A DNA stretch of 64,000 nucleotides, taken from contig OY821775.1 in the NCBI GenBank assembly GCA_963682175.1, positions 34,408,053 through 34,472,052 of the forward strand, given 5' to 3'. This document shows positions 10,905-21,562 of this stretch, one piece after another; the first letter of the stretch is position 1, and the number at the start of each line of letters is the position of its first letter. The translations under genes were made by a program, and so were the position numbers. Below the pieces are notes generated by a model. It made no database searches and was not told where the DNA came from. It was given only the letters and a program-made list of their open reading frames with translations. This stretch comes from Triglochin maritima (taxonomy: Eukaryota; Streptophyta; Magnoliopsida; Alismatales; Juncaginaceae).

Positions 10905-13657
10905 AGTGTTAATTAACCAATTATCATTAAAGTCACCAAACAAGTCCAAAGACAACAAAATATCACTAATATTGAAAAACCACAAAAATCAATCAAACAA
11001 CTAATGTAAACTATAATTAAAAGTATAACATTGAATTCAAATTATAATCAAATTCAAATCAAACAATTAATGTAAATTTACAACATTGAAACTATAATCT
11101 AATCTAAAAAAATCAAAACAAATAATCTTATAAAAAATATAGATAAAAACAATATACACGGGTATGAGGTCGGGTTTGGGGTGGGGTTTTGTGGCTAGGG
11201 GTGGGGATGGTGTTAGGGGAGGTGCTGGGGTGGGGCTGGGGAGGAGGGGCTCGGGTTGGGCATTAGGGAGTTGGTGATTGGGTCAGGTACGGGAGATTGG
11301 TGATGGTGGGCGCGGATGATGGTGATTAGAGAAGTCTTACCAGAGAGGAGGCGAGTGTGGAGGAGTGGTGAAGAGGAGGTGATGACCAGAGGAGACGACG
11401 ACCAAAGGTGTGCGGCGGAGGGCATGTGTCAGGATGGGTTGTCATTTTTTGGGGTTGGAGAAGAAAGGAAGTGGAGGGGATGCCCAACTTGGGTTCTTGA
11501 TAAAAACCTACACTGACAGACATTATCCATCGGCTGTCTGGGGCTGTCTATTGAAATTCGGTCAAACCAGATGGTTCTACCTGTCGACCGGTAACACGGA
11601 ATTTCTGTTCTATGGAGTTTTAAAGTGATTGGTCGATTTTCTATTGAACTCAAATTGATATGGATTTGAATATAAGACTTCTAAAGGTTTCCTAAGAGTT
11701 ATGCAATGCAATTATCAAATATTTCAAGTGCCAAGTTACATTATAGCCGAAATACAAGAAATGTAAACCTATCCACTCTTTATTTCTTGTTAAGTCAAAC
11801 TTGGTTCCTGAAATGTTAGACCATACAATATGTGCAAGAGATGGTATTAAGAGAATACATGTGTTTATTGATATGTTAGTTAATCATCAAAATGGATTCG
11901 CAATTATTAGCCAAAAAGCCAACACTAGATACCGCTTATCGCTTATGATATAAAGTTTTTATATAATTGCCAACATAATTTAGATCCTCCTATCGGTAAC
12001 ACCACAAAACTGGGAAACAAGAAATATGATTTTACATTTTATGTGATGTATTGATATACATATAGTGAAATGATAAAATTGATATGTCGTAATAACGACA
12101 TGGTTATAATATCAAATAAATTTGTATCAGATGTATTTATATTATGGGGTATAATCTTTGACAATATATATGAAAATATATTACATAATACAATGTGATC
12201 CGCAAAATTATAATATATAAATTTGCTAAAACCCCAAAGCTCAAATTTTATTTTATATTGATCCAAAATTTGATAAAGGCAAAAAACATTGAAAAAACGG
12301 TCAAATGTTTTTCGGGAACCGGTCGAACATAATAACTTTTTGAGTTCGGAAATGGCCAACTGGGTGCACGCACGGTCCGACCGAAATTATCAGGACCATT
12401 CTTGGTATAGAATCGGTCGACCGACGTGAAACGCAGTCTGACCGAAAATAACAAGAAATTTTCTTGTAGTTAAACGATTGACTATCTTGGCTTATAGGCC
12501 AACTGAAATAGTTAATTTAATGACTTATCAGTCGAATGACCGGTTATTTTTGTCGACCGTATACCCAAAATTTTGCTTGTATTAATAAGAGGATTTTTCT
12601 GATCATGGGTTGGATTTGTTACAATTTGGTCAAAGAAGGTTATGGGATGATGATGTGTCAAAATATGATTGGTTTAGAGGAGATTAACAAGGGCTCATTG
12701 GTAAGTGGTTTACACATGATGTGGGTTTGAGGATACCCTATAAATAGGTCCCTCCTTTCTTCTTTTGTTTAAAAAAATTAATGCAAAAAAATCTCTTCTC
12801 CATATTTTCTCCATCATTCCATCTGAAATTGTTCTTATTAATTGAGTGATTGAGAGATTTAATTCTTTGGAGCATAGAAGGTGTTAGTAGCTAGATTCTA
12901 ACCATATATTAGAGATTGATTGGCTAGCTTTGATCTCTCTAATCTTCTTAAGAGTTTGGTGAACACTTGGAGAAAATTGCGAGACCATCCGACATGCAAC
13001 TCGACTCCGAATTATAAAAGGGTTAGATAATCCTTTTGGGTATTATTCTTCTTTTGTATTTTAATATTGTGGGTAGTGCATCTATATTCAAATGCTTTGC
13101 ATAGTCTTTCTATATGAAATTATTGAAAAATATGAAAACCGATCCCAATTGCTTGTAAAAATTTAAATATGTATATATATATATACGTATATGGGGCACG
13201 AAATCCTACAAATGCTACCTACCATTTGTCTATAATAGAGATCCATGTTATTAAATTTGCTACCTTATTGGATCTTTATAGAATCTATTATGCTTAGTTA
13301 CTCGTTAGAAGTTCCCAACTACAATTCATTTTTGGAACCAGTTATTGTTGTTTTCACGTGAAAATCAAAACCTCAACCACTAATACCTATGTAATTAACC
13401 ACAATTGCCATGTGGAAAAATAACATTAACCCACATTAATGTAAGAAACCCAACTATTTACATAAGATCTATCATCAAATAAAAGTTGAGATGCGTAAAA
13501 AAGAACATTAACTAAATCGAGTTTTTGGACAAAATTGATATGCATGAAAACTATTATTAAGCAACTGAATTTACGATTGGAAGTGAAATCACTAATATGA
13601 TTTAAGGCACAATTAATTTGAAAGGATAGATTTGAGTTTCAAAGGACATATGTGTGG
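10905..13657. other. unresolved intergenic DNA with GTCGACC-type palindromes
   Basis: No coding region was recognised. A G-rich stretch (11160-11480) is followed by AT-rich DNA. Half or full palindromes of the type CGGTCGACCG occur at about 11581, 12317, 12373, 12411 and 12555, the motif set that fills solo LTR E. A plant-type promoter and leader follow at 12739 onward. The right edge (13640-13657, TTTCAAAGGACATATGTG) already shows the TGTCCTTT/AAAGGACA repeats of the DNA that received element D. This may be a degraded LTR related to E, but I could not find its ends. Confidence 0.4.
12739..12746 (+). promoter_or_regulatory. candidate TATA box
   Basis: TATAAATA in the context CCCTATAAATAGG, followed by a pyrimidine-rich leader (TCCCTCCTTTCTTCTTTTG). 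This is a typical plant Pol II core promoter on the plus strand. It has no open reading frame downstream, so it is most likely the promoter of an old LTR. Confidence 0.4.
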
Positions 13658-14833
13658 ATTATTGTAAACCCCTAACCCTTTCTCCTTCCTCTCTCTCCCT
13701 ATCTTCTTAAACCCAAATCCCTAAACCCCAAATCCTCATCCCTTCCTCACCTTCATCCTCCTCTTTCTTCAGCTCTGACAAGGTTGACGATGCGGCGAGA
13801 ATATCAGAGGAACTCGACAAGGCCGGTGTCCACACGTGCACGCGGAGGGAAAGGCGTCCTCTTCTCCGGAGAGTTCTTCTCGACTCGATTTGAGGCAAGG
13901 TACGCCACCTACCTTCGGCTTAGGGTCCATGGGGTTGATAGGGGATGTATGGCCGCTGGAAATGGCTCCGGTGGCTGTGGGAGTTCGGTCGGAGTTGTGG
14001 CCGCAAGTTGCGATCGGTGTTGGAGTTGTGGAAGCTTGGGGCTGGCCGATGGTGGATTGGATCGAACGACCATTGGACGATGGAGGGCCGGAGGCTGGAT
14101 AGGCTCCGGATCGGTTGGGGGTTGGGGGAGAAGGTTGGGTTAATTGCATATTATCCATGGAATTTATTTGTATTGGTTTGTGGTGTTGGTTTTGTGGGTT
14201 TTCCATGGAAAACTTGAATGTTGTTTATATTTGTATTCGTTTAATTAATTTGGAATTCTGCATTACCTGGATGGTAGATACTTCTATTTGATTGGTTAAT
14301 AAGTAATTGGAATAAGTGCATAATAAATACTGATGTTTATAGTATTTGATTGAAAGAATTGATAATTGGACTATTGCCTGGAAAATCGTAGATATAATTG
14401 AATTTTAATAAATGATGTATAATTGGATTAATTGCTTAATAAACCTTAATTTTGGCATAATTGTGAGAAATGTTTTAATTTAGGGATAATTGCCCTCTTC
14501 ACCCTTGAAATTCATATATATTGTAGAAAATTTAATAAATTGAAAAATTTATTGTTTTTCACTTAGACATATTAGAATTATGTTTCGTTATGGAAATTTT
14601 GGTAAAATTACACGTATAGCCCTGAACCTTTCATTGTGGTTTGAAGTTATACTTTCTTTATGATGTTTATAGTCTCGTTTGTGTTTAATTGTACTATAGT
14701 TCATGGAGAAGTTAGTAGAGCTTATGTTATGAGATATTGGGGTCGTGTGACCCATAATTTTGGGGTAAATTGCATTTACCCTTGCTTTAGTTAATGTGTG
14801 AGTGGTTCGTGGAATCGATGGTTCACCCACGTT

Positions 14834-15220
14834 GTTACGAGTTGCCGTTGGAGCGTTGCTGACGGACTCGGGCGTGTGGTCTAGTAGTGGAGATGGCGTG
14901 TGAGGCACGTATGACTAGATATAGGGTGTTCCCTTGTTGGGGCGGTTCGGGATGGTTTACCAACGTTGTTACGAGTGACCATTAGGTGGCGTTGCTCACG
15001 GGCTCGGGCGTTCTGGTTAGATTCCCGGAGTCGATTTTCCCCCTGTGTTGTTGCGGTTCGGAAGGGTCCACCCACGTTGTGGCGAGTGACCGTTAGGGAG
15101 CGTTGCTCACGGGCTCGGGCGTGTGGTCGGCTTCTGAAGCCGGATGTGGAACTGGTCAGCTCACCAGCGTTGTGTCGGGTGTCCGTTAGGAGCGTTGCTC
15201 ATGGGCTCGGGTGCGTGGTT
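14834..15220 (+). repeat. degenerate tandem repeat inside the D LTR
   Basis: Four spaced copies of a unit with GAGTGACCRTTAGG followed by GCGTTGCTCACGGGCTCGG start near 14837, 14969, 15080 and 15175. The spacing shrinks from about 130 to about 95 bp. The same four copies recur in the 3' LTR (about 36573-36955), so the repeat predates the insertion of D. Confidence 0.7.
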
Positions 15221-15274
15221 CGAGTAGGGCGTTGCCTTGCGCGTCGGATGTGCGATCTTGTTGAGGGTGCAAGT

Positions 15275-15362
15275 TCGACACATCTCCCTGTGGATCGACC
15301 CGTATTTGCCACCGCTTCAACGCGGCCGTGCAGTTGCAGTTTCATATAAAACGAATCAATCA
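15275..15362 (+). repeat. inverted LTR-end fragment at the C-out junction
   Basis: An 88-bp piece in plus orientation: the U5 end of an element-1/B-type LTR, from TCGACACATCTCCCTGTGG to AATCAATCA. It is joined head to head to the minus-oriented C-out LTR, replacing about 147 bp of that LTR. Its reverse complement matches 3951-4040. It overlaps the D LTR by TCGAC, which could be microhomology used in joining. Confidence 0.7.
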
Positions 15363-16592
15363 CTACACTACACTACGAAGTACGAAATGCGAAAGAAAGC
15401 AACAAACGATGAACTACCAAACTAAACTAAGAGCTAAATAGGTGCTGGAATTCACAAATAGAAAGCCCCTAAGGGCTGGAGTGAGTGCACACATTCAAAG
15501 AGGTGGGTGTTGAACACATTCTTTAAGCACAAATAAAGGTGGTGTTATCATGTATAGGAAGTGTCTAAATGTTATGGCAAAACCTATCAATCCATTCACC
15601 AACCTAGTTGATTAACATTTACATATACAAGTTGTTTATTTCAGAACCTAAACAAGCATGAGAGGTGTCTAATCATTTTGGCAAAACTCATCAAGTTATA
15701 AATTCTATCCTAAACAAGCAAGCATACATTCATGTTTTATCAACACATTGTAAATAAAGCATTCGTTCCATTCTCATTTGCATGTATTTACATCAACTCC
15801 ACCCCCCAAAGGGGATGAAACTACTCACTACACATTAGACTAATGATTAAACTAAGCATGGAAAGCATATTAACTAAGCTACTAAAACTAATGAAATGAA
15901 ATTAGCAAAGTAAAATAAGAAACATAAAACAAACAACATAATAAATAAACTTTTATTAAAATGATTCACAATTCAAGTAGCATCCTCCTACATTAGTGTG
16001 TGCTTCAAGGCCTCACTTCTAGTACGAAGAATAGCCACTCAAAATGTGAAGTGATTACAATGGAAAGTGAAGAGTTCTATTTATAGCCATAGAGAAAGAC
16101 AATCCGGGACAATCCCCCGATGTGGGACTAAACAAATACCAGAAATGGACTAATTACACACTAATACGTGACCCACCAAAATCTTAGAGGATTTGGGCCA
16201 CAACAGACCGCCAATTGGCGGTCTCTATGGTCCGGATCATGCTGGGTTTTATTCTGGGCTTTTCTGGATGTCTTTGTTGGTCTTTGATGCATCTACTTCA
16301 CTGGTTGGAGCTCCGACCCGAATAGAATTGCCAAAATACTCCCCATGATGGTGTGGACTTTTCTATTTTTCTCTTTGGTCCTTTGGATTTACGTTCAGAT
16401 CCTTGTCCCCTGTATCTTAGTCCCCAGGTCTCACAATTCAGTCATTTTTCCCTGCTTTTGGGTCCTTTTATGCTTCATCTCTTCAAACCTATTTATTCCT
16501 GAAAACTAAACGTAAAACTCGTTACATAATATTGTTTAGGTGAAAGATAATGGATATAAGATACAAATATAAGCATGAAATGATGTCAATCA
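15363..16592 (-). repeat. 3' LTR of C-out, U5 end lost
   Basis: 1230 bp, aligned with 31042-32272 of the 5' LTR. The palindrome GACCGCCAATTGGCGGTC is at 16206-16223. The USE (reverse GTCCCACATCG) is at 16118-16128 and TATA at 16078-16085, with a 32-bp spacer. It ends ...TCAATCA at 16592, directly against the polypurine tract. Confidence 0.8.
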
Positions 16593-16748
16593 AATACCCC
16601 CCCCCACCTAACTTTTGCTAGTCCTGAGCAAAACAAAGAAAGGGAAAAGCATACGAAAAACAAGAAATCATAACTCACTTTCGTAGGAATCACGGTTGTA
16701 CTTAGCACGTGCAACAAGCCGTTAAACCTCCTTGTCACCAAGGAGGAG
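16593..16748 (-). other. Polypurine tract and three hairpins, C-out
   Basis: The minus strand carries TAGGTGGGGGGGGGTATT before the LTR. The stems are TTTTGCT/AGCAAAA (16613-16619 and 16627-16633), GTTGTAC/GTGCAAC (16697-16703 and 16711-16717, one position weakened) and CCTCCTTG/CAAGGAGG (16729-16736 and 16741-16748). Same order as in C-in, B and element 2. Confidence 0.65.
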
Positions 16749-17816
16749 TGTTGTCTCCTGAGGGTTTTCAGCGGATAGACCCACAAAATCCGAACGAAGA
16801 TGCATTATTCAATCTCGCTACACGACTCGTTGGCTCATTTTGTCGATCATGGGACGCGGTAATACTACGGGTCGACTCTATATATGTAATCGGTCCACAC
16901 ACCTAGCCTAATGAATTATTCGTCAAAGTTAGTTAAGGACTTAAGTGACAGACATGGGCAACCCTAACTTCTGAATGTGATACAATGTGTCAAGTCCATT
17001 AAGGTTCTTATTTGACTTTTTTTTTTTTTTCTTTGGAGCATTTTATTGGTTGGTGTTTGATTCTCCCAGGGTCAGGTTTTGTGCATCATTGCCTATGAGG
17101 ACTTACACTATCATGTACATCTTCCCCCAAATCTCCACATAGGGCGATCTCTGCCACTCGTGTAACGGGAGTTCGGTTGGTGCATCCCAAGTCAGATGAC
17201 TCGAAAGCACCAGGCACAAAGTCCCCTCAGACCTACTTTTCCAAGTGATAGGAGTCGTGCGAGAAGAGAGAACACCACTTATTCACTGATCGACAGGGGA
17301 ACCAAAACCCCTACACTTACAGTTTCACAAAAAGAGTTTAAGGGCTCTTGACTACGACAAACTTCCTTATACTAACACATACGAATTATTGACTCACTAG
17401 GTTCAGGGTGAACTTTTTTAAATGTTTGAGTGCTGAAACCCTATGATTACACGCCCCCCGAGGGAAAACCGAGGTGCATCCTAAGGACTCGATAAGACCT
17501 AAAGCCATTAAACTAGATATCCTAATGCATCAAGTTCAAGACAATTTTGGGAGCTTTCTTTTTACTTTGCCTCTCAATGGTTCTGCAAATGCTAAACATA
17601 CGCAAATCCCACAAAAACATTTTCTTTCGCAAACACATGAAGAATTTGAAAGAAATGTGAAAATTTTAAAGTACTAGGCAAGCAAAAGAAGACAAGTCAC
17701 CCAAGGATCATGGCAAGCAGATATATCAATGTTAAATGCAGCACACAAACATGACCCAATCAATGCACACAAAAGAAAACAAAATCAAAGGAAAAGACTC
17801 AACTATGTACACACGT

Positions 17817-17841
17817 AAAACACGCCCCCCCCCCAGACCTA
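17817..17841 (-). other. second polypurine-tract-like motif, C-out
   Basis: The minus strand has TAGGTCT, ten G, then CGTGTTTT, next to the CATGAAGTAGG context. It lies about 1.24 kb before the 3' LTR, matching 24892-24911 in C-in. Confidence 0.6.
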
Positions 17842-18160
17842 CTTCATGCATTGTCCTCAATGAATGTGAGCATGATACTACATGGATTTATGCATGAAAA
17901 AGGGAAGATCTTACCAACATGAAGTGCAACAGGAAGTTCATGGTTATAGTGATGGACACAAACCCAAATTCCCTCAAAACCTGTGAGATACTAAAGAAGG
18001 GGGGAGGGAGACAAATACGTGGAAGAAATGGGGCCCAAGTACACAAGGGTTGGGGCCCACAACAATTAATGCTCGCTCATGGGGTTTTTTATTGTACTTT
18101 TTTTGTTTTGTTTTTTTACAGGATATATACATCAACCAAGATATTCTCATAATCGTTTGG

Positions 18161-18962
18161 TCAAGGAACATCAAATGAGAACAACGAGTTATGAGGACCA
18201 GAGACTTGCCGAGATGGGCAAACTTCAGTGGTACTCTGAGGTGTCATGAAGGGTGAAAGGACAAAGCGGAAAGGCTCGAACCCCTCATGATATTGGTTGG
18301 GTGTTGGCAACATGAATGAATGAAGTTGTGTTGCCTCACTAGGGTTTAGTTGCTCATCGAACAAAACCCTCCAACCAATAGGAGGGTGCATCAGAATGAG
18401 TTCCTCAAGCTCATTCGATGGATGCAGCAGACCTGCATCACTAAGAATGGGGCTTCTTCCCAAGTCATCCAACAAGGACCTCCCACCATCATTTATATAA
18501 TCAAGCATAAGCTCGGTCGTAGGAGGGTCCTTGTTGGAGTCAAGATGAAGCTCAAATGGCTCAATGGCCAAGGGACATGAGATGGAGACACCTTCTGGTA
18601 TAGGCAAATGATGAGGTGTCTCACTCTCACTAGTACTCTCAACTGAATCATGCAACGAACACTCCTTTTGGACAATCATGTTTGATGCCAGCTCACTCTG
18701 TTGCATTGCAAAGACAGGCAATGAGTTTTCGCTGGGCCCACAAACATTCTCAATGGGTTGCATTGGTGTTAGGGGTGTTCATTGATTTTGTGGTGTTTTC
18801 TCTAATTGGCGGATGAGATTGAGATTTGAAGGTAGATCCATGGGCTCTTGTTGCCTACCAGAGTTGAACACATGAAACTCGGCACTCATGTTACCGAATG
18901 AGAGCTTCATGAGACCATTTCTACAATTAATTAAGGCGTTGGAAGTTGCCAGAAATGGTCTA
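18161..18962 (-). pseudogene. C-out protease C-terminus and RT-replacing tail
   Basis: Minus-strand continuation of the protease after the C-in insertion: LATSNALINCRNG, then HVFNSGRQQEP. An in-frame TGA at 18779-18781 stands where C-in has an Arg codon CGA, a CpG-type transition. The frame then stays open for 200 codons from 18763 to the stop near 18161. The first part (AIEPFEL...SNKDPP) matches the protease-RT linker of element B. The remaining roughly 110 residues (including PPIGWRV, FDEQLNPSEATQL and the C-terminal FSFDVP) match no RT motif. The same tail with the same end is found in C-in. Confidence 0.7.
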
Positions 18963-20374
18963 TGATTGACATCATTTGATGCTCATATTTGTATCTTATA
19001 TCCATTATCTTTCACCTAAACAATGCTATGTCACGAGTTTTATGTTTAGTTTTCAGGAATAAATAGGTTTGAAGAGATGAAGCATAAAAGGACCCAAAAG
19101 CTGGGAAAAAGGACTGAATTGTGAGATCTGTGGACCAAGATGCAAGGAAGAAGGACCTGAATGCAAGACCGAAGGACCTAAGAGCAAAACAGAATACTCC
19201 TCACCATCATGGGGAGTATTTTGGAAATTCTATTCGGGTCGGAGCTCCAACATGCAAAATAGATGCATCAAATACCAACAAAGTCTTCCAGAAAAGCACA
19301 CAAGAAATTCCAGAGCGATCTGGACACTGTAGACCGCTAATTAGCGGTCCAAGACCGCTAATTGGCGGTCACTTTTGGCCCAAATGCGCTCAAATTTCTC
19401 CTGGACTTGTATTAATGTTCGTTTAGGCTATTTTTGGTTTTTGTTTAGTCCCACATCGGGGGATTGTCCCGGTTTGCCTTTTTCCATGGCTATAAATAGA
19501 ACTCTTCACCTTCCATTATAATCACTCCATATTTTAAGTGGCTATTCTTCCTACTGTAAGTGAGGCCTTGAAGCACACACTAAAGTCGGAGGATGCTACT
19601 TTTAATGTGAGTCATTTTATCAATAAAGTTTTATGTTTCTTTCATTGTTTGTTTTATGCTTCTTTTATTGTTGTGCATGTTTTAGTTTAATCGTCTTTTA
19701 ATTCTAGCTTAGTTTTAATATGATTTCTTTCCATAGTTTAATAATTAGTGTAATGTTTAGTGAGTAGTTCCATCCCCTTTGGGGGGTGGAGTAGATGTAC
19801 ATACATGCATTAGAGAATGGGATGAATGCTTTAATTTCAATGTGTTGATTAAACATGAATTTATGCTTGCTTGTTTAGGATAGAATTTACAACTTGATGA
19901 GTTTTGCCAAAATGATTAGACACCTCTCATGCTTGTTTAGGTTCTGAAATAAACACCTTGCATATGTAAATGTTAATCAACTAAGTTGGTGAATAGATTG
20001 ATAGGTTTTGCCATAACATTTAGACACTTCCTATGCTTGATAAACACCACCTTCATGTGCTTAAATAATGTATTCTACACCCACCTCTTTGCATTTGTGC
20101 ACTCACTCCACCCCTTAGGGGTTTTCCATTCCTGAAATTCCAGCATTCTTGTTTTGGTCTTAGCTTAGTTCTTATTTGATCGTTTGTTTGCTTCTTTCAC
20201 ATTTCATACTTCTTAGGGTAGTGTAGCGTAGGTTAGCATAATCAATCTTTCTCTTCCCTATTTTGCCACTTGATTTCGTACAAGCAAGAGGCTGCTCACC
20301 TCCCTGAGGACGACCCGTACTTGCCACCGCTTCATCGCGGCCGTGCACTTGCGGTTTAATTAAAACGTTCAACA
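18963..20374 (+). repeat. 5' LTR of C-in
   Basis: 1412 bp. U3 carries two adjacent palindromes, GACCGCTAATTAGCGGTC (19332-19349) and GACCGCTAATTGGCGGTC (19353-19370). The 3' LTR has only one (26511-26528). The USE and TATA pair follows at 19448-19498. The U5 end reads CGTTCAACA before the primer site. Confidence 0.9.
19448..19498 (+). promoter_or_regulatory. snRNA-type USE plus TATA promoter in the LTR
   Basis: GTCCCACATCG (19448-19458) equals the plant upstream sequence element RTCCCACATCG of spliceosomal snRNA genes. TATAAATA follows at 19491-19498, with 32 bp between. In plant snRNA genes a gap of roughly 33-34 bp marks Pol II use, and about 10 bp less marks Pol III use (from memory). The same pair, with the same 32-bp gap, is in the 3' LTR (26606-26616 and 26649-26656) and in the LTRs of C-out and B. 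What is seen is the motif pair; its use as a promoter is inference. Confidence 0.65.
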
Positions 20375-20380
20375 AGTTTT

Positions 20381-20398
20381 TGGCGCCGTTGCCGGGGA
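20381..20398 (+). other. primer-binding site (tRNA-Asp type), C-in
   Basis: TGGCGCCGTTGCCGGGGA, complementary to the 3' end of plant tRNA-Asp, six bases after the LTR end. Confidence 0.9.
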
Positions 20399-21562
20399 GG
20401 TGCCAGTCCAGACTCTTGTTTGGAAGATTCGAGTGGATTTAATTTTGTATGGTAGTTTTCTTTGTTTCAGGAGACTCACATTGAGAAGGGGAAGCAACAG
20501 GTGAAGTTTGGAGGCGGTGTGAGAGAAGAAGACCGCCAACTGGCGGTTTGGTTGTTTCATTTCACCTCGAAATTTCTTTGGAGTATTTTTTTATATGATA
20601 TAGTGGTCTGGGACTTAATTTGGCATGTTTTGACTTATAGTTCCTTCCCAGATCAATAATCAAACCTCCTTTAAGCAACTTGGACCCTAAAACTCAAAGC
20701 AAAAGATTAGGCATTCATTCTTGTTTAGGTCATGCATCATGTATGTGACTTAGGCATTTAGATTGTCTTTTATCTTAGCTTTATTTTCTGTTGCTGAGAG
20801 CTGGCGTAAGGTACGCACCTTCTACTCTCATTCATGCATTTCGTATGAACATGCATTAGTTAGTAGGAAGTGCATTGCAACAAGTGTGAGTTGAGCGTTG
20901 TTTGGAGAGTTGACTGCTAGATTTAGGACTCCAAAACGCTACTAAGGAGGGGCTGTCCCATAAAAGATAAGGTGGGGGATTTCATCACCCTTTCCTTCGC
21001 CCCAAAAACCACACTAATCAAGAGCCTAATTTTAGAATCAAGTAGACATTGGCCTTAAGGAATTCGGACGCATTAGGAGAGTGATCCGGTCCCTACCGTC
21101 ATGACCTGATCGGCGTTGCCCACTTTGTCGATAGTAGGAGAGACGAGATCCCCGGATCTTGGCTCACTTGCTGGGCTTTGTGGTCCTCGTTGTAGGGAGG
21201 TGAGGCGTGTTGAGGCCGTGTGACCTCGCAGTTCGGCGTCGTCTAGCTGTAAGGACCTATAGCGACCTTAGGATTGCTTGAGCCTTGCTTGCTTGTGTGC
21301 TTCTACCTGTACCCATCCGCCGTAGCTTAAGGACTTCTTCCCTTCTCTCCTGAGTCATTCTTTCTCTCCTGTGTTCCCCCGTCTTCTCCTCTACGCACAT
21401 TCTTTGTTAAAAAAAATTGTTTTGTGTGGGTGTGCACCTTTGTGCATGCTTTCGTGGACACGAGACGAGAGTGGTCGTTTGACGAAGGGCGTTGTCAATC
21501 CGGCTTCGGTCATCGATTTCTCGACACCTCCCTCCTCTCGTGTCGCACGTAGTTCGGGTCCA
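20399..21562 (+). other. C-in leader, about 1.16 kb, with a palindrome
   Basis: Untranslated leader between primer site and gag. GACCGCCAACTGGCGGTT at 20531-20548, about 135 bp past the primer site, is a near-palindrome related to those in U3. The rest (20550-21370) is conserved in order with the leaders of C-out, B and element 1, for example CACTTGCTGGGCTTTG and CCTCACC/GGAGGTGAGG segments. No splice site can be called by eye. Confidence 0.55.

Noticed and set aside
13769..14217. Overlapping Gly/Pro/Arg-rich frames on both strands, repeated at 35553-35975
   Set aside because: Both lie in the LTRs of element D. GC-rich LTR sequence stays open by chance, and the two LTR copies do not keep the same frame ends.
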